This document shows positions 40,692 through 48,104 of a DNA stretch of 64,000 nt, one piece after another; the first letter of the stretch is position 1; each line of letters starts with the position of its first letter. Origin of the DNA: Undibacterium sp. 5I1 (GTDB lineage: Bacteria > Pseudomonadota > Gammaproteobacteria > Burkholderiales > Burkholderiaceae_D); NCBI RefSeq assembly GCF_034314085.1, contig NZ_JAVIWI010000001.1, positions 4,340,001 through 4,404,000 on the forward strand, read 5' to 3'. The notes beneath the pieces are model-generated. The model did no database searches and was not told where the DNA came from. It worked only from the letters and a program-made list of their open reading frames with translations. The position numbers were made by a program, and so were the translations under genes.

Positions 40692-42217
40692 GCGAGAAAA
40701 TCAACAGGTCGCCCTCAGACCAAAACTCTATGAATGAGGCTGTGGAGCCACCCATTAGTCAGTCGACAATTCAGCCTGTAAATCTGGCGCAGACAATCAG
40801 TCCAAGCAAGAGCTTTGCCGGCAGATTTTATAAATTATTCAGTAAATGGTTTTACTCAAGGTTTGATTCTTTGTTTGACTCACTATTCGCGCGGATTTTT
40901 TTACTCCAAGTCACTGTGGGCATTTTGTTGACGGTCATATTTGTTGTCCTGCTATTTAATGAGCAAGCCAATATTTTTGCTCATTCAACAGCCCCGTTAT
41001 GGGCGCAGGCGCTCAAGCCGGTACAACAAAATTTACGCGACGGTCAACCAGCAAGGCTGCCAAATACTAAAACCGTCACGGCAGACATTAGTTTAATCCC
41101 CGGCCCGCCGCCATTTTCTGCCAGCCCAATGCCGCTAGTGCCGCGCTACCGTGCTCTGATTTCTGAGCTAAATGCTCAAGGCATTCCTGTGATCAGTCTG
41201 GCGGTTAGCGGTGAGACAGGAAACACTACCACATGGTTAGAATTGCAAACCAGTGCTCAGCCGGTTTGGGTCGGCGTACAAAGCGAGCTAGAGGGGCCCG
41301 ACATCCGCCGGCGTGGTTTGATTGGATTCCTCATTGTTATCCTAGTGTTTATTGTGGCCTCTGCCTGGTTAAGCCGGCGTATTGCCAGACCCTTATTAGA
41401 TTTACAGCGCAGCGTTAAGGCCTTTGCTGCTAAAAGTAATCAACCCCATGCGACTTCCTATATTCGGTCAGCAGATATAGAAAAAGCAGCAAAAGCAGCA
41501 AACACAGGGCCAGCAGAAGTGCGTCAGTTAGCCGCCCAATTTGCAGAATTTGCAGCACAAAGAGCAGAGCAAGATACCGCAAGAGATTTGATGTTAGCTG
41601 CGATCTCGCATGATTTACGCTCGCCGCTTGCCCGCATTCGTATGGCTGCCGAGCTGCTACCCGAGACTTCAGAAGTCAACAATAAACGCGACAGCATTGT
41701 GCGCAATGTTCAGATTGCCGATAAGTTGGTTGGTTCTTTTTTAGACCTTGCTCGTGCCGAGGCCGAACCGATGGAAGAACGGGTCGATTTATGCGCACTA
41801 ACACAGCGTCTGCTGAGTGCCGGTGACTACGATCACGTCAGCTTAAGCGTCGAATCCAGCGCTGCGTTATGGATAGCGCCAGCCAGTAGTATCGCAATCG
41901 AGAGAATGCTCGCTAACTTATTAGATAACGCCACTAAATATGGTCAAGCGCCTGTCCTGGTGCGTTTATATTTGCAAGAAACCAAGGAGCAGAAATTTGC
42001 CTTATTGGCAGTGCGCGACCACGGCACAGGTATTGCTGCCGATCAGAGAGATTTGTTACGCAAGCCTTTTTCTCGCGGTGCGCAAGACCGGGGCTTGCCA
42101 GGAACCGGTTTGGGCTTAGCGATAGTAGAACGCACCATGCAAAGACACGGCGGCAAGATGTTATTGCAAGATGCTGCACCAGGTTTGCAAGTGCTACTGT
42201 TTTTCCCTCTGGCGTAA
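40688..42217 (+). CDS. Two-component sensor histidine kinase
   Basis: 509 aa from ATG 40688 overlapping the regulator stop. A long polar N-terminal cytoplasmic segment (about 1-65), TM1 (about 70-90), a periplasmic sensor (about 95-210), TM2 (about 212-230), HAMP, a HisKA domain with phosphorylated H308 (AAISHDLRSPLARIR), and an HATPase with a degenerate N box (ANLLDNATKYG), DHGTGI and GLPGTGLGLAIVERT. The architecture resembles CpxA/EnvZ-type kinases. Ligand unknown. Confidence 0.92.
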   Translation: MSEKINRSPSDQNSMNEAVEPPISQSTIQPVNLAQTISPSKSFAGRFYKLFSKWFYSRFDSLFDSLFARIFLLQVTVGILLTVIFVVLLFNEQANIFAHSTAPLWAQALKPVQQNLRDGQPARLPNTKTVTADISLIPGPPPFSASPMPLVPRYRALISELNAQGIPVISLAVSGETGNTTTWLELQTSAQPVWVGVQSELEGPDIRRRGLIGFLIVILVFIVASAWLSRRIARPLLDLQRSVKAFAAKSNQPHATSYIRSADIEKAAKAANTGPAEVRQLAAQFAEFAAQRAEQDTARDLMLAAISHDLRSPLARIRMAAELLPETSEVNNKRDSIVRNVQIADKLVGSFLDLARAEAEPMEERVDLCALTQRLLSAGDYDHVSLSVESSAALWIAPASSIAIERMLANLLDNATKYGQAPVLVRLYLQETKEQKFALLAVRDHGTGIAADQRDLLRKPFSRGAQDRGLPGTGLGLAIVERTMQRHGGKMLLQDAAPGLQVLLFFPLA

Positions 42218-42376
42218 GGATTGACTACCCATCCTAAATACAATCTCCTTGCCAATTTTGAGCAATGCCATGCAATGCTGCTAATATATGCGGCTTTCTG
42301 CATTTATCATTTGAGCTGAACTCAAGCTGAATATTGAGCCGAATACAATTACTTACCTTATAGAGGAAATCTAAAG

Positions 42377-43297
42377 ATGTTCATCAAGTCCCGTGTTGAT
42401 ACCCGTATTTTGTTAGCTAGTGCTGCTTCTTTACTAATCCTGACTGCTTGTAATTCACAAGATGCATCCAAGGCTGCTGCTCCATCCAAAGCGGCTGCTA
42501 CCGTCAATGGCACGCCAATTAGCCAAAGCATTGTCGATTTAATGGTCAAGCAACGTGCAGCCCAAGGCCAGCCCGACACGCCAGAATCACGCAAAGAGAT
42601 CATTGATCATTTGGCGTTGCAATATCTGGTAGCGCAAGAAGCCGTTAAAAAGGGTTTGGATAAAACACCAGAAGTGATCGATCAGACTCAGTTGACCAAA
42701 GAATCGATTTTGGCTAATGCGTATGTTCAAGATTATTTGAAGACTAATGTCATCAGCGATGACATGCTCAAAGCAGAATACGAAAAAATCAAAGTCAAAC
42801 TTGGTGGTAACGAATATAAAGCGCGCCATATTTTGGTAGCGACAGAAGCCGAAGCGAAAGACATTATCGCTAAGCTACAAAAAGACCCGAGCCAATTTGA
42901 AGCACTGGCGAAGCAAAAAACGCTGGACGCAGGTTCCAAAGCTAGCGGTGGTGATTTAGGCTGGTTTGACCCGGCACGCATGGTGCCAGAATTTGGCGCA
43001 GCGGTAGCTAAATTAGAAAAAGGCAAATTCACGCTAGAGCCAGTTAAATCACAATTCGGCTACCACGTTATTTTGTTAGAAGACTCTCGCGCAAAAGTCG
43101 TTCCGGCATTAGACGAAGTTAAAGAAGGATTGAAGCAACAAGCCCAGCAAGAAAGCTTGAAAAAATTGATCGACGATATCCGCACAAAAGCTAAAATCGA
43201 AATGGTGAATGCGCCAGTGACAGCAACTCCGGCAAGTACACCGGCAGCTTCAACTCCAGCCGCTACAGTACCAGCTGCTGATGCTGTAAAGAAGTAA
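42377..43297 (+). CDS. Parvulin-type peptidyl-prolyl isomerase lipoprotein
   Basis: 306 aa. Lipoprotein signal with lipobox LTAC (C25), a SurA/PrsA-like N-terminal helical chaperone region (about 40-140), a PpiC rotamase domain (YKARHILVATE ... GGDLGWFDPARMVPEF ... SQFGYHVILLED, about 152-255) and a Pro/Ala/Thr-rich tail. It assists folding of exported proteins at the membrane. Similar proteins are annotated as EpsD-family isomerases near exopolysaccharide loci, but no such locus is present here. A strong terminator follows the stop. Confidence 0.9.
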   Translation: MFIKSRVDTRILLASAASLLILTACNSQDASKAAAPSKAAATVNGTPISQSIVDLMVKQRAAQGQPDTPESRKEIIDHLALQYLVAQEAVKKGLDKTPEVIDQTQLTKESILANAYVQDYLKTNVISDDMLKAEYEKIKVKLGGNEYKARHILVATEAEAKDIIAKLQKDPSQFEALAKQKTLDAGSKASGGDLGWFDPARMVPEFGAAVAKLEKGKFTLEPVKSQFGYHVILLEDSRAKVVPALDEVKEGLKQQAQQESLKKLIDDIRTKAKIEMVNAPVTATPASTPAASTPAATVPAADAVKK

Positions 43298-43306
43298 TTC
43301 TCGATA

Positions 43307-43352
43307 TTCAGGGAATAAAAAAGGAGCCTCGGCTCCTTTTTTATTCCCTGAA
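43307..43352. terminator. Very long bidirectional terminator hairpin
   Basis: TTCAGGGAATAAAAAAGGAGCC and its exact reverse complement form a perfect 22-bp stem with a 2-nt spacer. An A run and a T run lie within the stem. It terminates the isomerase gene on the plus strand and the decayed glutathione S-transferase gene on the minus strand. Confidence 0.92.
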
Positions 43353-43362
43353 ATAATCCGTA

Positions 43363-43514
43363 TTACCAGCCTGTCCAATCCGTCAAACCTTGTTTTTGAT
43401 ACAGCGCTTTCCAGCTTGGACGTGTACACATTAAGTCAGCAAATTTATTCAGTGCAGGCCAGTCGAGTGCGGTACGTGGCATATTACGTGACCATCGTAT
43501 CAGCATAATCAATA
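43363..43514 (-). pseudogene. 3' remnant of a glutathione S-transferase gene
   Basis: The minus strand encodes LIRWSRNMPRTALDWPAL, then KFADLMCTRPSWKALY and a stop at 43363-43365 shortly after GLTDWTGW. This matches the C-terminal helices typical of bacterial GSTs. The frame runs into family A copy 2 at 43515, so only about 50 codons remain. No GST N-terminal thioredoxin domain is found upstream. Too short for an automatic gene call. Confidence 0.7.
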
Positions 43515-43566
43515 GGTCTTACGCAAAACCGCCCCAACTGCGTTGCAGGGACAATTTTACGTAAGT
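43515..43566 (+). repeat. Family A repeat, copy 2 (short)
   Basis: 52 bp with GGTCTTACGCAAAACCGCCC at the left and GGGACAATTTTACGTAAGT at the right. It carries the same two distinct ends as copies 1 and 3 but almost no interior. It truncates the GST remnant. Confidence 0.75.
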
Positions 43567-43577
43567 AATAAAAGTAA

Positions 43578-43786
43578 TAGGACTTACGCAAAAAACAAAA
43601 CCCCTCACCACAGAGGCACAGAGACACAGAGGAACAACAAAGAAAGAGAAAGGCAGGATTTCGCTGTTCTCCTGATTTTCTCTGTGGCTCTGTGTCTCTG
43701 TGGTGAGAGGTCTTGATGTTTTATATTAAGCCATCTGGTTTCATGGGAATGCCAGCGAGTAGCTTTCCGTTTTTGCGTAAGTCCTA
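43578..43786. repeat. Family B nested inverted-repeat element, copy 1
   Basis: 209 bp bounded by TAGGACTTACGCAAAAA (43578-43594) and its inverse ending GCGTAAGTCCTA (43775-43786). A second inverted repeat lies inside: a CACAGAG-rich arm (43603-43631) mirrored by a CTCTGTG-rich arm (43680-43710). The outermost bases resemble family A, the interior does not. No coding capacity; MITE-like. It fills the rest of the gap before the nucleosidase gene. Confidence 0.75.
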
Positions 43787-43820
43787 AGTAAAAAGTTTGA
43801 TGCATTCAATGACTATACGC

Positions 43821-44420
43821 TCAGCCTTGCTCCTGCAAAATATCAATCAGCTGATGCAATCCTTCAGTGAGCACTTTGACTGAGCCTTGCATATCCCAAT
43901 CATCATCGCCAATCTGTGCAATGTTAGAGATTGCCCGCAGCTCTAAAAACTTTTGTTGCTCTTGTAGGCAGACATGGAAAAAAGCTGCACCTTCCATATT
44001 TTCTATATCAATATTTTGCACATCAACAAAGGGCGCTAATGCCGCATTCAGTGACATACTTTTTGCCAGCCGGAAAGGTGAATTAAGCGGCAGATGTGGA
44101 CAAGCCAAAGTATGGCGTCGCTCAAACTCCATCTCAATGGGTAAATGTGCCATGTGTACAAAACCAGTCTTAGTGAAGAATCCCAAATCACCTTCGACCT
44201 CTGTTTCTACTAATACCACATCATATTTTTTGAATGGCGCATGTGGATAAACCCCAGCGATCCCCGCGAGGATGATCAACTCCGGCTGATATTGCTGAAT
44301 TGCCTTCATCGTCGCAAGCGCGGTCGCAGTCAGGCCTACGCCAGAAATCATCGTGGATACATCATCACGTTGAAACTGGCTTGCTTCTGTTTGGGTAGGG
44401 AAGAGGATAGTGATGTTCAT
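43821..44420 (-). CDS. Nucleoside phosphorylase-superfamily hydrolase, futalosine/MTA-nucleosidase-like
   Basis: 199 aa cytoplasmic protein of the MTA/SAH nucleosidase and futalosine hydrolase superfamily. Key motifs: LAGIAGVYP near 52-60 and ENMEGAAFFHVC with the ribose-binding Met-Glu near 145-155, then FLELRAISNIAQ. The ENMEGAA...LRAISN pairing recalls futalosine hydrolase (MqnB), but no other menaquinone futalosine genes are in the window, so the substrate is left open. It is flanked by repeat elements and an IS fragment. Confidence 0.8.
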   Translation of the reverse strand: MNITILFPTQTEASQFQRDDVSTMISGVGLTATALATMKAIQQYQPELIILAGIAGVYPHAPFKKYDVVLVETEVEGDLGFFTKTGFVHMAHLPIEMEFERRHTLACPHLPLNSPFRLAKSMSLNAALAPFVDVQNIDIENMEGAAFFHVCLQEQQKFLELRAISNIAQIGDDDWDMQGSVKVLTEGLHQLIDILQEQG

Positions 44421-44555
44421 GTTTAAATATCCAATGAGATGTCGGCTATAACGACTTTAAGGCTTATGAAAAATTATGCGGGTTTGTCGGCATTAAGGAA
44501 TAGGTTCTCTAGATACTGAGGTTGCCTCGATATTTCGTCTTCCATCAGGTGGATA

Positions 44556-45053
44556 TTATGCAGCGTGTTCTTTCTGATTTTGTGCATTCCTCCAGCGATC
44601 AAGGTATTTAATTGGCGACTGATAGTTCAGTGTTGAATGCTGGCGGGTTCGATTATAAAAGACTTCTATATAGTCGAAGCTGGCAGCCTTCATTTTGGCA
44701 TGAGTCGCATACCGTACGCCATGATAGCGCTCGTTCTTGAAACTATTAAACCAGCTTTCAGTAGGCGCGTTGTCCCAGCAATTACCTTTACGGCTCATCG
44801 AACAGATCATGCCAAATTCCTTGAGCTTTCCCTGAAATGCATGGCTGGCGTGCTGGCTACCGCGATCTGAATGATGCATGACACCAGCGTCTGGTCGGCG
44901 GCGAAACCACGCCATCGTCAACGCATCTGTCACGATGTCAGTTGTCATGCGTGGCTTGAGCGACCACCCGATCACTTCCCGATTGAACAGTAAAGGGTGC
45001 GTCATACGCACCAATGATGGAAAAACTATCGGCTTAGAAAGAAACGCTACCAT
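44556..45053 (-). pseudogene. IS3-family transposase (OrfB) C-terminal fragment
   Basis: The real homology is about 44556-44990: the second half of the rve integrase core with HHSDRGSQHAS (second catalytic Asp), SRKGNCWDNAPTESWF (catalytic Glu) and YNRTRQHSTLNYQSP. The first catalytic Asp and the whole N-terminal half, as well as OrfA, are missing, so it cannot transpose. The apparent first 20 or so codons up to 45053 are translated from family E repeat copy 1, which replaced the 5' part. Confidence 0.88.
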
Positions 45054-45108
45054 CTGAAGCCGTGCGCAGGGCGCACACCGCTATGGGGTATGCACGCTAC
45101 GCTTGCTG
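44995..45108. repeat. Family E direct repeat, copy 1
   Basis: 114 bp starting GGGTGCGTCATACGCACC, including ATCTGAAGC and ending TGCACGCTACGCTTGCTG. It is about 80% identical to copy 2 at 45507 in the same orientation. It carries internal palindromes (GGTGCGT/ACGCACC) and supplies the false 5' end of the transposase fragment. Confidence 0.8.
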
Positions 45109-45289
45109 CCTGTCATTCTTGCATGTCCTTAGCAGGAATCCAGTGTCGCCGGTCAATCAACGAACGCCTCTGGACTCCTGCCTTCGCAGGAGCGACGTAG
45201 CAAAAAGTTCGGTGAATGAACATCATTAACTGCCAGATCGATCATCGAAGCGAACGGCTGTTGGCTATTCTTGCTTCGCCATCTGAATG

Positions 45290-45376
45290 AATATACTCCC
45301 ACTATGTATGTTTTAATTGTCTATATAATAATTGGGCAATAAGGCATATTTTTTTATCTCTACGGGGGAGTATGTG
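45290..45376 (+). repeat. T84 interspersed palindromic element, copy 5
   Basis: ATATACTCCC at the left, GGGGGAGTATGTGA at the right, with internal TTGTCT / GGGCAA that can pair as RNA through G-U wobbles. Plus orientation. It lies between the two family E copies. The neighbouring 45109-45289 contains GACTCCTGCCTTCGCAGGAG, a hairpin remnant, and nothing else recognised. Confidence 0.82.
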
Positions 45377-45506
45377 ATATTGCCTTGCATGAAGCTTTGC
45401 TATTTTCGGGGTGCGGATCCAGGTTTATATGCTCTGATTACCTGATGCTTATTGGCGGTACGCAGCCTAGGTTCTGACAAACCATACCCATCGGATCTCC
45501 AGCGAA

Positions 45507-45618
45507 GGGTGCGTCATACGCACCACTGATGGAAAAACGATGGGCTTAGAGAGGGACGCTAGCATCTGAAGCGGCGCGCATGGCGCCCCCTACGGGAGTG
45601 TGCACGCTACGCTTGCTG
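45507..45618. repeat. Family E direct repeat, copy 2
   Basis: 112 bp, same orientation as copy 1, starting GGGTGCGTCATACGCACC and ending TGCACGCTACGCTTGCTG. Its last 12 bases, read on the minus strand, supply the final codons and stop (CAG CAA GCG TAG) of the putative immunity gene, so that gene's native 3' end was probably replaced. Confidence 0.8.
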
Positions 45619-46391
45619 TTTTAAACTTAACCAATCATTTATTTTTCTTATTCTTCGCTGAATAAATTCCAAACTTCTCGGTCTTAAAAATTCTTTAGAT
45701 TTTTCTGTGTCATCTACCCAAAGTTTAAACAGTTCCATAGCCTCCTGATGTCGCATCTCTTCAGACAGCAAAATAATTCCTGTCTCAAAAAAGCTATAGT
45801 GCTGCGGTCCATCTGATTTCACCCAGGAATTTTTTCGATATTTTTTTATATCAAAGTATACAGCCACTACATCGTTTGAATTTTTTATGCGCTCAGTAAA
45901 AGGTAGACCAAATTGCTCCCAGTCCCTTACCCATTGATTAAATTCCAAATTAGCAGAACTATTATTGGAATGAGAGGTCCAGCAGGGGTTACCTCCAGGC
46001 ACACAATTCCATTTAAGGTGGCTTAATGTGACTTGGAACAAAGCAGATTTCGGAAATGAAAAAGCGCTCTCAACGAACCTTTTATCGACTTCCCATAAAT
46101 CAAGTAGTAATTCAATTTCTCCAATTTTTTTGGAGCAGATTTGAATGGAAATGTCAAAATTAAAAATTCCGGCTGGGTCTTGAAAAACACCAGAGATAGC
46201 AAAAACAAAAAAAAGTTCAAATCAATCTGTTTCACAAAATTCAAGGCCGCAGGATCCCTCCACGAAACTGGTCCCGAATAACCGTTCATATTCAAATAAG
46301 AAAATATTTCTTCTAACGTCGATGGTTGAGGTGTGCCCCATACTTTCACAAATCCTCGAGAATTTTGAAATTTTAATTTTTTTGAAGTCAT
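45607..46391 (-). pseudogene. Putative immunity gene with a one-base frameshift
   Basis: Two overlapping minus-strand frames (46391-46023 and 46041-45607) join into one continuous protein of about 261 aa if one base is added to the A8 run at 46207-46214. The restored join reads ...KQIDLNFFFVFAISGVFQ..., and then continues through IGEIELLLDLWEVDKRF into the second frame. The combined sequence is a plausible soluble alpha/beta protein with no domain I recognise. It starts 12 bp after the Rhs tip stop, the usual place of an Rhs immunity gene. The 3' end falls in repeat E. A sequencing error in the homopolymer is an alternative to a true mutation. Confidence 0.65.
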
Positions 46392-46402
46392 ATATACAAT
46401 CT

Positions 46403-48034
46403 TTAATGCACGTCGTCAGAGTGTGTTGCTAACTCAATCGTTATCGTTGCCATTAAACCAGTCGCAATTTTAGCAACCCGAAAAATTGTGGCAGCTCCGT
46501 CTGTCCCAAGAACTCTAGTTAATTGACCAGCCGCTTTATTAGCAATATTAGCTTCTAAAGAAATTGCGATTCGTTGAATAAAAGTAGTTTGTTCAATTAA
46601 ATTGACCCTAGCCTCCAACCCAAGCCTACCAGCCCTATCACTGGACACGATAGCAATTGTCCCTTCATCTTTGGCAATTTCAAAAATCATTTTTTGTGCC
46701 GCCGATAGTTTTGCCCCTAGTCCATCTTTTACCTCAGTAATAATTAACAAGCCATCCTTCATGGCAACACTGTCTGCAATCATAATCCTTGAGGTGCCGT
46801 CTGCGGAAGTGACGAGTAGCTTTACTCCTTGCTCAACCTTAAAACCGAGATATCTTAAAGCTCGTGCACTTGCCCGTTCCATTTGCTTCCAATGGGCAAC
46901 CTCATTCATCAAATAACTAAAGATAGCGGTTTGCGCACCGTTAGCAAATTTACCACCACCAAACACTGATGCAGTACCTCGAACAATGGCACTGACCAGT
47001 GTTCCAGTAACTCTATCACCTGAATCAGTAACACTCTTCATAAAATCGGTACTGGCGATCGCTTTGGTGAACGCTGCACTCAGAGCCCTAGGTCCACACT
47101 TCCCACCGCTTGCAACACTAGTCACGCATCCAACAACACTATGCAGCGCCACCCCCTCAGCCACTGTCCATTGTGTGCCGCTGCCCCCTGTAAAAAAATT
47201 ACCTCCGCCGATAACATTCCCCGCCCCATAGAACATACCCGCAGTGAATCCTCCTTGTAACGCACCTTTCAAGTTCCCGCTGGAGATGGCTCCGCTAAAA
47301 AAGCCAGTTTGTGCAGCTTCCGCAAAAGTTTGCGGCACCCCAGAGGCAATCGTGAAAGCGATCGCTGTGATTTGTCTGGCGGTTCTGGCATCAATAATGC
47401 CGGCCTTCTCTGCGCCCCATATCGCAATCAAAGCAACAAAGAACATGTCGTCAATACCAAATAACTGTCCTGTTGGGTCGGTACAAGTCATCGGATTGTT
47501 ATAGCAATACCCATAACGATTGAAGTTTTGTAAATTCGACGGGTCTTGAATAAACGGATCACCCTGCATGAAGCGTCCCAAGAGCGGATCATAGATACGG
47601 CCGTTCATCTGGATGACGCCCATATCATCCAGATGCTCGTGACCGGTGTAGCCGCGATCTGTGCCGTTGTTGGTGTTGGTGGTCCAGTCGATGATGAGTT
47701 GACCATTGGCGTCGTAATTGCCACTGGCTGTGCGACGCTTGCCAAACCGGTCGTAGGAGTAGCGTGCGGTCACGGCACCCGTGTGGTCGGTGGTGGCGAT
47801 CAGGCTGCCCAGATGGTCTTTGTGCCAGTATTCGACTTTGACGAGGGTGATGCTGCTTAAGACCGTGGGGCACCCGAGACTCCAATCAATACGGAGACAC
47901 AGAGACACTGAGAAAATCAGGAGTGCTGCGAAAACCTGCCTTTCTTTTTCTTTGCTGTTTCGCGATAGCTCTGTGTTGAGAGGTCGTGGCGTTTGCGAAA
48001 GTCCTAAAAATAAAAAATGCCCTTGCAATATCAC
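46403..48034 (-). CDS. Rhs-type polymorphic toxin tip, 5'-truncated
   Basis: The open frame has 543 codons, but about the first 49 are translated family B repeat. Rhs homology begins near VEYWHKDHLGSL and continues through the RHS-associated core: YDRFGKRR, GRIYDPLLGRFMQGDP, NFNRYGYCYNNPM and DPTG (to about residue 190). A Gly/Ala-rich segment follows (about 190-375), then a C-terminal domain with D421-x12-E434-V-K436 and Q447, the spacing of a PD-(D/E)XK nuclease. Full Rhs proteins are over 1000 aa with an N-terminal delivery part, so this is an orphan tip, probably unable to be exported. Without its own start site it may not be expressed. Confidence 0.8.
   Translation of the reverse strand: MILQGHFLFLGLSQTPRPLNTELSRNSKEKERQVFAALLIFSVSLCLRIDWSLGCPTVLSSITLVKVEYWHKDHLGSLIATTDHTGAVTARYSYDRFGKRRTASGNYDANGQLIIDWTTNTNNGTDRGYTGHEHLDDMGVIQMNGRIYDPLLGRFMQGDPFIQDPSNLQNFNRYGYCYNNPMTCTDPTGQLFGIDDMFFVALIAIWGAEKAGIIDARTARQITAIAFTIASGVPQTFAEAAQTGFFSGAISSGNLKGALQGGFTAGMFYGAGNVIGGGNFFTGGSGTQWTVAEGVALHSVVGCVTSVASGGKCGPRALSAAFTKAIASTDFMKSVTDSGDRVTGTLVSAIVRGTASVFGGGKFANGAQTAIFSYLMNEVAHWKQMERASARALRYLGFKVEQGVKLLVTSADGTSRIMIADSVAMKDGLLIITEVKDGLGAKLSAAQKMIFEIAKDEGTIAIVSSDRAGRLGLEARVNLIEQTTFIQRIAISLEANIANKAAGQLTRVLGTDGAATIFRVAKIATGLMATITIELATHSDDVH
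47890..48006 (-). repeat. Family B element, copy 2 (one end lost)
   Basis: About 117 bp matching the reverse complement of copy 1, including GAGAAAATCAGGAG, the AACCTGCCTTTCT segment and the end GCGAAAGTCCTA. It interrupts or replaced the upstream part of the rhs gene. Confidence 0.7.
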
Positions 48035-48047
48035 AAGGGCATTTTTT
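48012..48047. terminator. Terminator downstream of the HtrA protease gene
   Basis: AAAAAATGCCCTTG and CAAGGGCATTTTTT make a 14-bp stem with an 8-nt loop, A/T runs on both sides. It lies 58 bp after the protease stop on the minus strand. Confidence 0.88.
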
Positions 48048-48104
48048 ATTGAGCAAACAGTTGATGTATTTCTTGAGTTACGCTAACTCCCTTTCAACTT
48101 CTTT

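Noticed and set aside
43821..44420. Assigning the nucleosidase as MqnB of a futalosine menaquinone pathway
   Set aside because: No other mqn gene is nearby and ubiquinone-based betaproteobacteria usually lack the pathway, so only the superfamily is claimed.
47546..47860. 104-codon plus-strand frame opposite the Rhs core
   Set aside because: Shadow of the RHS-associated core on the other strand.
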